From Flavobacteriales bacterium (GTDB lineage Bacteria > Bacteroidota > Bacteroidia > CAIKAF01), in the NCBI GenBank assembly GCA_025451295.1, contig JANWKQ010000106.1, positions 1-32,088 of the forward strand: DNA of 32,088 nucleotides, written 5' to 3'. The notes beneath the pieces are model-generated. The model made no database searches. It was given only the letters and a program-made list of their open reading frames with translations, and had not been told where the DNA came from. A program made the position numbers and the translations under genes. The stretch's first letter is position 1. Each line of letters starts with the position of its first letter. Positions 8,269 to 18,246 of the stretch are shown piece by piece.

Positions 8269-10536
8269 TTAGTCTTTAACTACCTGCAGCTTGGCAAACT
8301 TAAGAAGTAGTTTCTTTTCTCCATCCTTTTCGAATTTAATGGTCGCCATTTTACTGTCCCCATTGCCATCAATAGAAACAATTTTTCCTTTTCCAAAACG
8401 AGCATGCATTACCTCCAGTCCGGCTTTAAAACTTCCAACAGGATCTCCTTTGGTAGATGATTTACTTGCGATACTAACTTTTTTTAAATGCGAATGCGCA
8501 GGAATGGAATAAGAATTCAGATTCAATCCACCTGATTCAATCTTCTTTCCCTGAAAAACACGTTGCTGATTTCCTGCATGTGCAAAGTCAAGATAGCTTT
8601 CATCTACCTCATGTAGAAATCTGCTTGGATCTGAATGAATGAGATTCCCATATTTAAAACGGCTTTGTGCAAAAGAAAAGGTAAGCTGTTGCATGGCTCT
8701 TGTAATGGCCACATAAAATAGTCTTCGTTCCTCTTCCAGTTCTTCGCGTGAATTAATACTCAACTGTGAAGGAAATAAATTCTCCTCTAACCCAACCACA
8801 AAAACATAAGGGAATTCCAGTCCTTTGGAAGCATGAATCGTCATGAGAGTAACACGGTCCTTTTCATCATCCTCGTCTTTATCTGCATCGGTTAATAAAG
8901 CAATATCCTCCATATAACGTGGAAGGAAATTCCCATCCGAATGGTCTTTATTGTTTTCGGTAAATTCTTTTATCCCGTTTAATAATTCCTGAACATTTTC
9001 GTAACGGTTGACTCCTTCGGGTGTTTTATCGCTGTACAGATCCTTCAGTAATCCGGAACTCGAGGCAATAAAACTGGCCGCATCAAAAGCATTTTTTTGT
9101 CTGATCATTATTTCAAATCCATGAATCAGCTGTCTGAATTCGTCTATTTTTTTTACAATCGCCGGTGCCAGTTTAATGTCAAGTTTTTTTATATTCTCTA
9201 AAACCTGCCAAACGGAGATCTCATTTTCTGCGGCGGCAACAATGATCTTGTCGAGGGTTGTTTTACCAATCCCTCTGGCCGGATAATTAATGATCCGTTT
9301 AAGCGCTTCTTCATCATTGTGATTTACACATAATCTCAAATACGATAAAATATCCTTGATTTCCCTGCGCTGATAAAAGGATAGCCCTCCATATACCCGG
9401 TAAGGAATATTCAACCTTCTCAATGCCTCTTCCATCGCCCTTGATTGAATATTGGTACGATACAAAACTGCAAAATCCTTATTCGCCAGTTGATGGTTCA
9501 TTCTAAAATTAAAAATGGATTGGGCCACAAAATTGCCTTCTTCATTGTCAGTCGTTGCTTTGATCACCTGGATCTTTGAACCTTCGGAATTATCTGTCCA
9601 CACGATCTTTTCCAACTGATTCTTATTTTTCTCAATTACTGAATTAGCGGCCGCGACTATGTTTTTTGTGCTCCGGTAATTCTGTTCTAATTTATATGTT
9701 TTAAGTTCTGGATAATCTTTTTTGAAATTCAGAATATTGCCGATATCAGCTCCTCTGAATGCATAAATACTTTGAGCATCGTCACCTACTACACAAATAT
9801 TCTGATACAATGCAGAAAGTTGTTTGATGATGGCATATTGGGCAAAATTTGTATCCTGAAACTCATCCACCAAAACAAATTTAAATCTATGCTGGTATTT
9901 ATGTAACAGATCTGGATATTGATGGAACAGTTCGTACGTTTTAAGCAGAAGATCATCAAAATCCATCGCGCTGGCCTTAAAACAACGCATCACGTATTTC
10001 TCATAAATGACTCCAATTTTCGGTCTTCGTGCCTCCAGATCATCTGCCTGAATGTCCTGATTCAGTTTATAGGCAATTGCATTGATCAAAGAGTTTTTTG
10101 CCGAACTGATCCTGTTTTGAACCATATTGGGCTTATAAATCTTATCATCCAATCCCATTTCAATAATGATCGTCTTCAAAAGATTTTTTGAATCATCTGA
10201 ATCATAAATGGTAAAATTCGCAGGAAACCCAATCTTGTCTGATTCAGCTCTAAGTATTTTTGAAAAAACAGAATGGAAGGTTCCCATCCATAAATTTCTG
10301 GCTTCAGTAATGCCAACTACTTTGGCAATCCTTTCCTTCATTTCCTTCGCCGCTTTATTGGTGAATGTGAGTGAAAGAATATTGAAAGGATCCACTCCTT
10401 TCTGGATGAGATATGCAATCCGGTAGGTAAGCACCCTGGTTTTACCAGAACCCGCACCGGCTATTATCATCACAGGCCCCTCCACTGTTTGCACTGCCAA
10501 TGCCTGTGGTTCATTCAACTCTTTTATATAATTCAA
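8269..10536 (-). CDS. ATP-dependent DNA helicase, UvrD/PcrA family (superfamily 1)
   Basis: 755 aa. Walker A AGAGSGKTRVLTYRIAYLI, motif Ia LTFTNKAAKEMKERI, Walker B LVDEFQDTN, VVGDDAQSIYAFRGA, LEQNYRSTKNIV, VTLMTIHASKGLEFPYVFVVGLEENLFPS, EEERRLFYVAITRA. The Tudor-like C-terminus is GLEVMHARFGKGKIVSIDGNG. Confidence 0.97.
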   Translation of the reverse strand: MNYIKELNEPQALAVQTVEGPVMIIAGAGSGKTRVLTYRIAYLIQKGVDPFNILSLTFTNKAAKEMKERIAKVVGITEARNLWMGTFHSVFSKILRAESDKIGFPANFTIYDSDDSKNLLKTIIIEMGLDDKIYKPNMVQNRISSAKNSLINAIAYKLNQDIQADDLEARRPKIGVIYEKYVMRCFKASAMDFDDLLLKTYELFHQYPDLLHKYQHRFKFVLVDEFQDTNFAQYAIIKQLSALYQNICVVGDDAQSIYAFRGADIGNILNFKKDYPELKTYKLEQNYRSTKNIVAAANSVIEKNKNQLEKIVWTDNSEGSKIQVIKATTDNEEGNFVAQSIFNFRMNHQLANKDFAVLYRTNIQSRAMEEALRRLNIPYRVYGGLSFYQRREIKDILSYLRLCVNHNDEEALKRIINYPARGIGKTTLDKIIVAAAENEISVWQVLENIKKLDIKLAPAIVKKIDEFRQLIHGFEIMIRQKNAFDAASFIASSSGLLKDLYSDKTPEGVNRYENVQELLNGIKEFTENNKDHSDGNFLPRYMEDIALLTDADKDEDDEKDRVTLMTIHASKGLEFPYVFVVGLEENLFPSQLSINSREELEEERRLFYVAITRAMQQLTFSFAQSRFKYGNLIHSDPSRFLHEVDESYLDFAHAGNQQRVFQGKKIESGGLNLNSYSIPAHSHLKKVSIASKSSTKGDPVGSFKAGLEVMHARFGKGKIVSIDGNGDSKMATIKFEKDGEKKLLLKFAKLQVVKD

Positions 10537-10561
10537 TTTCGGCCCTGATTTTTTAGGACAC

Positions 10562-10569
10562 CAAAGATA
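10562..10569 (-). promoter_or_regulatory. Candidate Bacteroidota -7 element (TATCTTTG) for the uvrD/pcrA-like gene
   Basis: Minus-strand TATCTTTG matches the Bacteroidota TAnnTTTG core and lies 25 nt upstream of the ATG at 10536. No clear -33 TTG element was recognised. Confidence 0.5.
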
Positions 10570-10660
10570 CTAAACCAGTGATTCTCTTTCATTGGCCATT
10601 TTTTAGTTTGGCCGTTAAGTTTTCAACATTATAAGTACCTTCACCAAATAAACACAATGT

Positions 10661-11044
10661 ATGTTACAAGAACGTATAGACAAGTCGGAGACAAGGATTT
10701 TCAAAGCGGTCTTCCCCAATACAACCAATCATTATGACACATTATTTGGCGGAACTGCCATGCATTTGATGGATGAAGTGGCTTTTATTACTGCTACCCG
10801 TTTTACCCGTCAAAGAACTGTAACCGTTTCTTCAGACCGCATTGATTTTAAAATGCCTATACCTGCAGGAACCATCGTAGAACTCATTGGCCGTGTTTCC
10901 TATATCGGCAAAACTTCGCTAAAAATAAAGGTGGATGTGTGGATTGAACAAATGTATACCGAGGAACGGGAAAAAGCGATTTCAGGAGAATTTACCTTCG
11001 TTGCTATTGATGATAATAAAAAACCTGTTAAATTAGCCATCTGA
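10661..11044 (+). CDS. Acyl-CoA thioesterase (hotdog fold, YciA/BACH-like)
   Basis: 127 aa: NHYDTLFGGTAMHLMDEVAFITATRFTRQRTVTVSSDRIDFKMPIPAGTIVELIGRVSYIGKTSLKIKVDVW, typical of the acyl-CoA thioester hydrolase family. Confidence 0.9.
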   Translation: MLQERIDKSETRIFKAVFPNTTNHYDTLFGGTAMHLMDEVAFITATRFTRQRTVTVSSDRIDFKMPIPAGTIVELIGRVSYIGKTSLKIKVDVWIEQMYTEEREKAISGEFTFVAIDDNKKPVKLAI

Positions 11045-11071
11045 GAACAGACATTAACCCTTTCATAAACT

Positions 11072-12880
11072 ATGAAGAACAAACATCTTTTTTTCGGATT
11101 CTTATTAGCCTTGGTGGCTCTTATTTTTATTTCGCCTGAACTTTTTGCACGTGCAGGCGGAGGTGGCGATTATGGCGGTGGAGGTGGAAACGGCGGCGGT
11201 GATAGTGGTGGTCTGTTTCTCATTATTTACTACATCTTCATGCTATTGCCTTTCCCGATCAACATTATCGCCGTAGTTATTGTTGTGGCGATCTTTATCT
11301 ATTTCGGGCGTAAAAAGAAAATAAAGATGAATCAGAAATCTGTTTTCAATAATATTCCAACCGGCAATAATCAAAATGCTAAAGGTGTTCAGCAAAAAGA
11401 AATTCCGCTGAAGTATGCGAATTCAGGCGACATTAAAGCAAAGATCGAACATGCCTTTTTACAGATTCAAAAGGGATGGCAAAATCAGGACCTCAGTAAA
11501 GTGCGGAAATTTATTTCTGATGGAGTGTATCAACGTTTTACCACACAGTTCACCATCATGAATATTCTCGAGCAAAAAAATGTGATTTATGATATCAAGA
11601 TCCATAACATTACCACTGTAGACAGTCATGAAGAAAATGAATATGCAATTGTTGATGCAGCTATCCATGCAACCATTGTGGATGAATATAAAAGCGCCAA
11701 ATATCCACAGTTCAATCAGGGAGGTTCTGATACTTTTGTGGAATACTGGAGTTTTATTCGCAAGAAAAATGTAACGGAAGCAAAAGATCTTTATTTTTCT
11801 CACAACTGTCCTAAATGCGGAAATAGTTTACCAGAAGATGCCGGTGAAGTTTCGAAATGTGATAGCTGTGGAACATTGACCAATTCCGGTGAATATGATT
11901 GGGTGCTTGCAGAAATTACCCAAACCGTAGATTACAATGCGAATGGATTTAAGAAAGCAGATTCTGTGGCTAAAAAATTACTTGAAGTATACAAAAAGGA
12001 TCCAACCTTCAGCATACAGATGATGGAGGATAAAGCAAGCAATGCATTTCTGCAGATCCTTACGGCCCGCACCAAAAGTAAAGCCGAGCTCGCCCGGAGA
12101 TTTGTTTCCGATACCTACTATAGCAGGTTGGAAACCGAAGTAAAATCAGATACCGGTAAAGCATATGTTCGTTTGTATTTAAATCATGTAGACCTTGTGA
12201 ATGGTTACAGCAAAGAACAGATGGATTATCTCATCTTTAACATTAAGTATACCAAACAACAATTAAAACTCGATGGAGGAAAAGGTCAGCTCATCGATCA
12301 TGCACCTTTCACTATGCAAAAGGTAATGGTGATGTGCAGGGCAAGCAATGCGGCGCCGGCAAAGGGACAACTCTATGCGCATTCCTGTCCGAATTGTGCA
12401 GGGCCCATTAGTGATACCATTGATACCAAGTGTAGCTATTGTGGTGAGGCATTGAACAGTCCTAATTTCGAATGGATCGTTGACAATGTATACGATTCGA
12501 ATGAATACAAAGAGGTTAAATCTACCCTTACGGACATTCCGATGATCACAAATGCAAATCCGGAGGATACCGAAAAACTATTCAAGGTAAGGGACTATGC
12601 CTTCAATAATATTCTGATCATTATGGCAGCTGATGGTGTTTATTCCGACGAAGAAAAAGCACACGTGAATCAGTTGGCCAAACAATTCAAATATCATGAG
12701 CAACAAGTGGCAGGTTGGGTTCAGTTAGCTGAACAGAAAAAGTTGTCGATGATATGGCCATACGAAAAAGAAGACAAGCAAAAGGTATATGCCATGATGG
12801 AAAAGGCTGCCATGGCGGATAACCAGATCCAGGATTCTGAAAGACAATTACTGGAGCAGGCGAAACAGTACCTGAACTAA
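11072..12880 (+). CDS. Membrane-anchored Tim44-like domain protein with two zinc ribbons and a TerB-like C-terminal domain
   Basis: 602 aa. Hydrophobic N-terminus, Gly-rich segment RAGGGGDYGGGGGNGGGDSGG, TM helix and KKKIK. Two Tim44-like modules are each followed by a zinc ribbon (CPKCGNSLPEDAGEVSKCDSCG; CPNCAGPISDTIDTKCSYCG). C-terminal TerB-like helices: NNILIIMAADGVYSDEEKAHVNQLAKQFKY...MEKAAMADNQIQDSERQLLEQAKQYL. Confidence 0.75.
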   Translation: MKNKHLFFGFLLALVALIFISPELFARAGGGGDYGGGGGNGGGDSGGLFLIIYYIFMLLPFPINIIAVVIVVAIFIYFGRKKKIKMNQKSVFNNIPTGNNQNAKGVQQKEIPLKYANSGDIKAKIEHAFLQIQKGWQNQDLSKVRKFISDGVYQRFTTQFTIMNILEQKNVIYDIKIHNITTVDSHEENEYAIVDAAIHATIVDEYKSAKYPQFNQGGSDTFVEYWSFIRKKNVTEAKDLYFSHNCPKCGNSLPEDAGEVSKCDSCGTLTNSGEYDWVLAEITQTVDYNANGFKKADSVAKKLLEVYKKDPTFSIQMMEDKASNAFLQILTARTKSKAELARRFVSDTYYSRLETEVKSDTGKAYVRLYLNHVDLVNGYSKEQMDYLIFNIKYTKQQLKLDGGKGQLIDHAPFTMQKVMVMCRASNAAPAKGQLYAHSCPNCAGPISDTIDTKCSYCGEALNSPNFEWIVDNVYDSNEYKEVKSTLTDIPMITNANPEDTEKLFKVRDYAFNNILIIMAADGVYSDEEKAHVNQLAKQFKYHEQQVAGWVQLAEQKKLSMIWPYEKEDKQKVYAMMEKAAMADNQIQDSERQLLEQAKQYLN

Positions 12881-12900
12881 TTTGAATTTCAAATCTCCAA

Positions 12901-14349
12901 TTAAAACTCTGCACTCTTAGGGGTTCGGGGAAATGCGCTTACATCTCTTACATTCGTCATTCCTGTAACGAAAAGAAGTAATCTTTCAAAACCCAATCCA
13001 TATCCGGCATGTGGAACGGTTCCGAATTTACGTGTATCAAGGTACCACCACAATTCTTTGGCCGGGATATTCATTTCATTCATACGCTGCAATAATTTAT
13101 CGTGCCGTTCTTCCCTTTGTGATCCACCCACAATCTCTCCAATTCCCGGGAATAAAATATCCATGGCCCGAACCGTTGTTCCATCTTCGTTCTGGCGCAT
13201 ATAGAATGCCTTGATCTCCTTTGGATAATCCGTCAGGATCACGGGTTTTTTAAAATGTTTTTCCACCAGGTATCTTTCATGTTCACTTTGAAGATCGGTG
13301 CCAAATCCTTTTACCTCGTATTGGAATTTTTTCTCTTTAGCCGGTTTGCTTTTTTGCAAAATATCAATGGCCTCTGTATAAGTAAGACGAACGAAATCAT
13401 GGTCAACAATAAATTGCAACCTTTCTAACAACGACATCTCACTTCTTTCCTCCTTCTTTTTGTTTTTTTCTTCATCCAGTGCACGCTGATTTAAAAAAGC
13501 CAGATCGTCGGCACAATTATCCAATGCATATTGTACTAAATATTTTAAATTGGCTTCGGCCAGGTCCATGTTATCATTCAGATCATTAAAGGCCACTTCA
13601 GGTTCTATCATCCAGAACTCCGCAAGATGTCTGGCTGTCAACGAGTTTTCTGCCCGAAAAGTGGGTCCAAAAGTATACACCTTACTTAAAGCCAGAGCCG
13701 CCAACTCTGCTTCGAGCTGACCGCTTACGGTAAGATTTGCTACACGTCCAAAAAAGTCCTGTGTATAATCCACTTCCCCTTTTTCATTTTTTGGAGGGTT
13801 CACAGGATCCAACGTCGATACTCTAAACATTTCCCCCGCTCCTTCAGCATCACTGGCTGTAATGATGGGTGTATGGATATTGAAAAAACCCCGGTCGTTA
13901 AAAATCTTATGCATGGCAAAAGTCATGGCGTGGCGAATTCTGAAAACAGCACTAAAGGTATTGGTGCGAAAACGTAGATGCGCAATTTCTCTCAGGTATT
14001 CCAATGAATGCGCTTTTGGCTGAAGTGGATACACATCAGGTTTTGTAATATCTGATTCTGAATCACCAATCACTTCAATTTTTTTTACATGGATCTCAAC
14101 GCTTTGTCCTTTTCCTTGTGATTCAACCAACATACCATCAACGATGAGACTTGCACCCGTTGTAATCCTTTTCAAAAGTTCAGGATCGGTATTTTCAAAA
14201 TCGATCACGGCCTGTATAGAATGGATCGTGCTTCCATCATTAATGTTGATAAACCTATTACTTCTGAAAGTTCGTACCCAACCGGCCACTTTTACTTCAG
14301 TTCCCGGTTTTATTTCTGTCAACAGTTTTTTGATCTCAATTTTTTCCAT
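12901..14349 (-). CDS. asnS: Asparagine--tRNA ligase
   Basis: 482 aa class II aaRS with an N-terminal OB fold ([22 protein letters not shown]), [112 protein letters not shown]. Confidence 0.97.
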   Translation of the reverse strand: MEKIEIKKLLTEIKPGTEVKVAGWVRTFRSNRFININDGSTIHSIQAVIDFENTDPELLKRITTGASLIVDGMLVESQGKGQSVEIHVKKIEVIGDSESDITKPDVYPLQPKAHSLEYLREIAHLRFRTNTFSAVFRIRHAMTFAMHKIFNDRGFFNIHTPIITASDAEGAGEMFRVSTLDPVNPPKNEKGEVDYTQDFFGRVANLTVSGQLEAELAALALSKVYTFGPTFRAENSLTARHLAEFWMIEPEVAFNDLNDNMDLAEANLKYLVQYALDNCADDLAFLNQRALDEEKNKKKEERSEMSLLERLQFIVDHDFVRLTYTEAIDILQKSKPAKEKKFQYEVKGFGTDLQSEHERYLVEKHFKKPVILTDYPKEIKAFYMRQNEDGTTVRAMDILFPGIGEIVGGSQREERHDKLLQRMNEMNIPAKELWWYLDTRKFGTVPHAGYGLGFERLLLFVTGMTNVRDVSAFPRTPKSAEF

Positions 14350-14370
14350 ACCTCATTTTGTAACGGAGGC

Positions 14371-14378
14371 CAAAGATA
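14371..14378 (-). promoter_or_regulatory. Candidate -7 element (TATCTTTG) for asnS
   Basis: Minus-strand TATCTTTGGCC, 21 nt upstream of the asnS ATG at 14349; matches TAnnTTTG. Confidence 0.5.
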
Positions 14379-14465
14379 GGAAATTGATTTGTGACTTACG
14401 ATTTAGAGCCAGGGACGCGGACTTTGAGAGTTGCCGCTTTAATTCATACCTATACGATGTTTGAT

Positions 14466-14930
14466 CTAAGCTGACTTAGCATAAATCCACTTCTCAGCAT
14501 CTGAAAAGTTATTGAAAAACTTATATTGTATAGTACCATCTCCTTCAAGTTTTTCCAGGTTCTGCTTGATTTCCTCAAGAGCACTTAGTAAATTCAGATC
14601 ATCTGTTATAATCACAGCGCATTTTTCAAACCCGCTATTGCCCAAAACATTTGCGATCAACTGAGCATACCATTTCTGTAGGTCTGGAGAAATATTGAAT
14701 CTATTCAGGCGATGATCGCTGATCATATAATGTGCTTCGAAATCTCTGATGAGTTCAACCGTATCCTCAGCATCAGCCTTATAGTCTTCATCCGATATAT
14801 TCGCTGATTTTTCGTTCCAGATGGTAATGATCGTGCTCAATTCCTCATTGAAATACATAGTCTTAAAGGATACCTCGTATAATACCTTGTAAGACTCTGG
14901 AATACCTTGGTCAAGCGGGGTAGACACCAT
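14466..14930 (-). CDS. Uncharacterised small cytosolic protein, possibly STAS/SpoIIAA-like
   Basis: The ORF track starts at 15005, but the ATG at 14930 (MVSTPLDQGIPESYKVLYEVSFKTMYFNEELSTIITIWN...) looks a more natural start. The C-terminal pattern 'CAVIITDDLNLLSALEEIKQNLEKL...FNNFSDAEKWIYAK' is reminiscent of STAS-like Bacteroidota proteins; family not confirmed. Confidence 0.6.
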   Translation of the reverse strand: MVSTPLDQGIPESYKVLYEVSFKTMYFNEELSTIITIWNEKSANISDEDYKADAEDTVELIRDFEAHYMISDHRLNRFNISPDLQKWYAQLIANVLGNSGFEKCAVIITDDLNLLSALEEIKQNLEKLEGDGTIQYKFFNNFSDAEKWIYAKSA

Positions 14931-15067
14931 TTCACATTGTTTGGAACAGAAATGTAGATAAAAATAAAATTCAAATTTTTCGGCTGAGCAGTCGATGCCT
15001 TTCAATTAGGATTCGATAGGCTCTGTCTATTATTCGATAACTAAACCCATTTACTTGAGGATTAGGA

Positions 15068-18000
15068 TTATCTGGAGATTTCTACCTTGAAATGATAGTG
15101 ATTTTGGGTAGAACGCAATCTAAGCAAATAGGTAGCATTTGCAATCCCTTCAGGTATACTCAATAAAATATCCGATCCGGTCACAAGTACTTTTTCCTGT
15201 TTGATCATCGAGCCTTTCATATCTAACCATTCAATTGAATATTCCTCATTTTCTTTAAATCCACGGATATAAAGAAAATGATTCGCGGGATTTGGATAGA
15301 TCGAAAGAGAAGGTGTTATTTCGGTTTCAAGGCCCAGGTTCACATAAATAAAACCATCTGAAGTAGCAGAGATACTTTGAAGTCCTGCCCCGTTCTCCGA
15401 TTTTGCACTGATATAATACCATTGATTTGTAACAAGTGGAACGGTATCCATAAAATTGGTATAAAACCAGTTATCCTGCCAGCTTACCACATTACTATCA
15501 CCAGCGGTGGTTCCTACACAATAATAATAACGATTGATAGCAGAGTTGGTATCCACTGCAATATTCCAGTTTCCTCCAGCCAGGTTATTATTGGGAATGG
15601 TGTCCTCGTCGAAAATACTTATGTCATTTATATAGTAAAGGGCGGCAGGAGCAGTCCAGTCAACATTGATCATTTCATTCACGGTAGCAGACAAATTATT
15701 GGAGCTGTCTTTGCTGAAAGTATACAAACTTCCCGCTGGCACAGATGGCGAGGTGTTCTGATATATTAAATCGCAACCGGCACAATTTCCAACGGTGATG
15801 GTTGCAGGCAAATTAGAATATCTGGAACGATACACCTTAATATTTCCTACTTTAAAATTCGAATTACCACTTCTAAAAGAAACGTACTTTCCGGTACTGT
15901 ATGGAGTTGGATCTGTCCACTCACTGATCACCAGGTTGTCCTGATAAACCTTTAGGTTACCCGTGATGCGGTCATAAAACACTTTATAGTTATAGTATTG
16001 GTCAGCAGTTAAGGTTATATTATCAGTTTGCATAAGACTGAATACATCATTTACTACTTTATAAATTTCAATAGTTTGCTGATCAACCCTTAACCATACA
16101 AAATATGAGTTACCCCGATTGGTCAACTGAGCGCTGTCACAGAAAAAATGAAAACCAGCTCTGCGATTAGCACCAACCCCACCGATCGCAGCGGAGAATT
16201 CGTACATATAAATATTGGAGAGATCCTGCTTTAAGGAAGCATACATATTGGTGTTGCTTAATCCTTCATCACTTTGCTCAACCATTCCGCTGTTGAGTGT
16301 CCAGGTTCCGGTAGCTATGGTCCATTGTGGATTTAACGGAATCACATCAAATTCATCTCTTAAAAATCCGCGATTTGTATTGGCATAAAAACCAGTACCA
16401 TCAAAATAGGAAACATGATAATATGATTTCTCCAGACCACTTCCTCCCATTTCGTCAGAATCAGTAAAGTTAGCCGGAAAGTCTGCTGTCTGCCATGGAT
16501 TAGCAATGGAAACTGCACTCACTGGGGGAATTGAGTCTCCGGTATTCGGAGCTGTATTACTTGAATAGATAGCCTGCCATCCTGCAGCAACGGTGGCACA
16601 ATCAGATCTGAATTCAAAAGTTAATGTTCCGCCTGATGAAGTAATTGTTCCGGGATTACTTGTACCGGTATAATACCCGATCAAAGGCGCATTTAGGTCA
16701 GCACCGTCATATATATATAAATAGTCCCAGGTATATTCCAGATTAAAAGTATTGAAGGTAACTGTTACATTCGTTGCACCCGGAGGAGCGATCGTCCAGA
16801 TCGTTCTTTCATCATCCACATAATTTCCGCCGCTACCACCACTATCGTAAAAATTTCCATTTGCTGCAGTGATCATATTCACAGCAGGCGTTGGATGGAT
16901 CAGTTTAAAATACCGGTTCCAATCCCAATTTACGCCCGGATCGTTATGATTTTGATTCGGATAATGCATATGTCCTTTTATCCGTACACAACTTCCGGGT
17001 ATCCCATCATCCGCATATTCCACAGAAGATAACCAGGGCCACCAACCCGTGCGGATCCTGTTGATCCCATAATCGTCTGCTATATCAATGGTTAACGCTG
17101 AAGAAGAATTGTACATGGCTGTTGTATACCATGCTGGATTATTAACATACCCTTCATGTTCTATTCCAACCGTATATGGATTCTCAGTTCCTACATGCCA
17201 GGCTTTGTTGCTTTCCAGCACCTGTTGGGTAACCTGGCCATCCGATGAACGCATTACATAATGGCAACTTACGGAGGCAGCACAATTCTGAAACCAGGAA
17301 ATACAGCCTGCATAAGTTCCCTGTACGGTATGAACTGTAACTGCACTTACCGGAGTTCCAGCTCTGGAACTATAATTACAACTTGCTGCTGCATTCCATA
17401 ACGCAGGTGTATAATCGGCCGTTCTGTTTTCAGAACTCTCATTTGTACTTACAACATAAGAATCATGTGATTCATTTTCGATATGATCCGGATGTATATA
17501 AATTCTTCCAGCGGATAATACATTCCATTTTCCCTCGCCAAAAAATTCCAGGCCATCAATTGTGTACGCAGGAAATCCATAATAGGCTTGCATGGTGGGT
17601 TCATTTAAAAACTGGATAATTCCATAGAGATGCACATCGAATGCATAATTATTCCCCTGAATATTTCCATTCAAAGGAATTTCGGTCATCTGCATAAGTA
17701 AATGTAATTTCTCCTCAACTGAAGCGGTCGCAGCATGATGCGCATTTAAAACATAGTCAAAAGCAAGTGCATAAGCCATAATTTCTTCTTCCGGATTTTG
17801 CTTTAGCACATTTATTTCTTTTCCCGAAACAATGGAAATGAATTTTAAGTTTTCGTTAAAATATCCTTTGCCATTTTCAATTAAACCCATCACTCCTAAA
17901 TACTGAGGCATACCGGTACATGATGAGTCCATACTTTCAGTAAGATGGGTCATCCTTGTCTGATTGTAGGAAATGGCTTCCAGTAATCCAGCCGGAATAT

Positions 18001-18118
18001 TTGGATATAATTGATAAGCCTCGGTAAAAGAAGATTGATAAGAATTCTCAACCGGTAACATCTGCCCATTCAACGCCGCAGAACAAATGATAGAAATAAT
18101 GAGTAAAAGTTTTTTCAT
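15068..18118 (-). CDS. Secreted N-acetylmuramoyl-L-alanine amidase (Amidase_2/PGRP-like) with CUB-like and lectin-like modules and a T9SS type A tail
   Basis: Start chosen at 18118 (MKKLLLIISIICSAALNGQ) rather than 18166. Amidase_2 motifs: VSAVTVHTVQGTYAGCISWF, CHYVMRSSDGQVTQQV, AWHVGTENPYTVGIEHEG, IKGHMHYPNQNHNDPGVNWDW. CUB-like: TIAPPGATNVTVTFNTFNLEYTWDYLYIYDG...LTFEFRSDCATVAAGWQAIY. Lectin-like segment: FDVIPLNPQWTIATGTWTLNSGMVEQSDE... C-terminal T9SS type A: SLSIYPNPANHFLYIRG...YLLRLRSTQNHYHFKVEI. Confidence 0.9.
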   Translation of the reverse strand: MKKLLLIISIICSAALNGQMLPVENSYQSSFTEAYQLYPNIPAGLLEAISYNQTRMTHLTESMDSSCTGMPQYLGVMGLIENGKGYFNENLKFISIVSGKEINVLKQNPEEEIMAYALAFDYVLNAHHAATASVEEKLHLLMQMTEIPLNGNIQGNNYAFDVHLYGIIQFLNEPTMQAYYGFPAYTIDGLEFFGEGKWNVLSAGRIYIHPDHIENESHDSYVVSTNESSENRTADYTPALWNAAASCNYSSRAGTPVSAVTVHTVQGTYAGCISWFQNCAASVSCHYVMRSSDGQVTQQVLESNKAWHVGTENPYTVGIEHEGYVNNPAWYTTAMYNSSSALTIDIADDYGINRIRTGWWPWLSSVEYADDGIPGSCVRIKGHMHYPNQNHNDPGVNWDWNRYFKLIHPTPAVNMITAANGNFYDSGGSGGNYVDDERTIWTIAPPGATNVTVTFNTFNLEYTWDYLYIYDGADLNAPLIGYYTGTSNPGTITSSGGTLTFEFRSDCATVAAGWQAIYSSNTAPNTGDSIPPVSAVSIANPWQTADFPANFTDSDEMGGSGLEKSYYHVSYFDGTGFYANTNRGFLRDEFDVIPLNPQWTIATGTWTLNSGMVEQSDEGLSNTNMYASLKQDLSNIYMYEFSAAIGGVGANRRAGFHFFCDSAQLTNRGNSYFVWLRVDQQTIEIYKVVNDVFSLMQTDNITLTADQYYNYKVFYDRITGNLKVYQDNLVISEWTDPTPYSTGKYVSFRSGNSNFKVGNIKVYRSRYSNLPATITVGNCAGCDLIYQNTSPSVPAGSLYTFSKDSSNNLSATVNEMINVDWTAPAALYYINDISIFDEDTIPNNNLAGGNWNIAVDTNSAINRYYYCVGTTAGDSNVVSWQDNWFYTNFMDTVPLVTNQWYYISAKSENGAGLQSISATSDGFIYVNLGLETEITPSLSIYPNPANHFLYIRGFKENEEYSIEWLDMKGSMIKQEKVLVTGSDILLSIPEGIANATYLLRLRSTQNHYHFKVEISR

Positions 18119-18145
18119 GAAAGGATCTTCAAAATTTTTGATGGC

Positions 18146-18153
18146 CAAAGATA
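18146..18153 (-). promoter_or_regulatory. Candidate -7 element (TATCTTTG) for the secreted amidase
   Basis: Minus-strand TATCTTTGGCC, 27 nt upstream of the ATG at 18118. It lies inside the track ORF (start 18166), which argues for the internal start. Confidence 0.5.
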
Positions 18154-18246
18154 CGATTATCAGCACAATCCGTGGCCATCCTCTGAATGAAATATCCTAA
18201 ACCATTTTAGCAATAAGAATATTGAGCAAAATTGTACCTTTGGTCG

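Noticed and set aside
9919-10426. Plus-strand ORFs antisense to the helicase
   Set aside because: Fully contained in a well-supported helicase CDS; no family resemblance.
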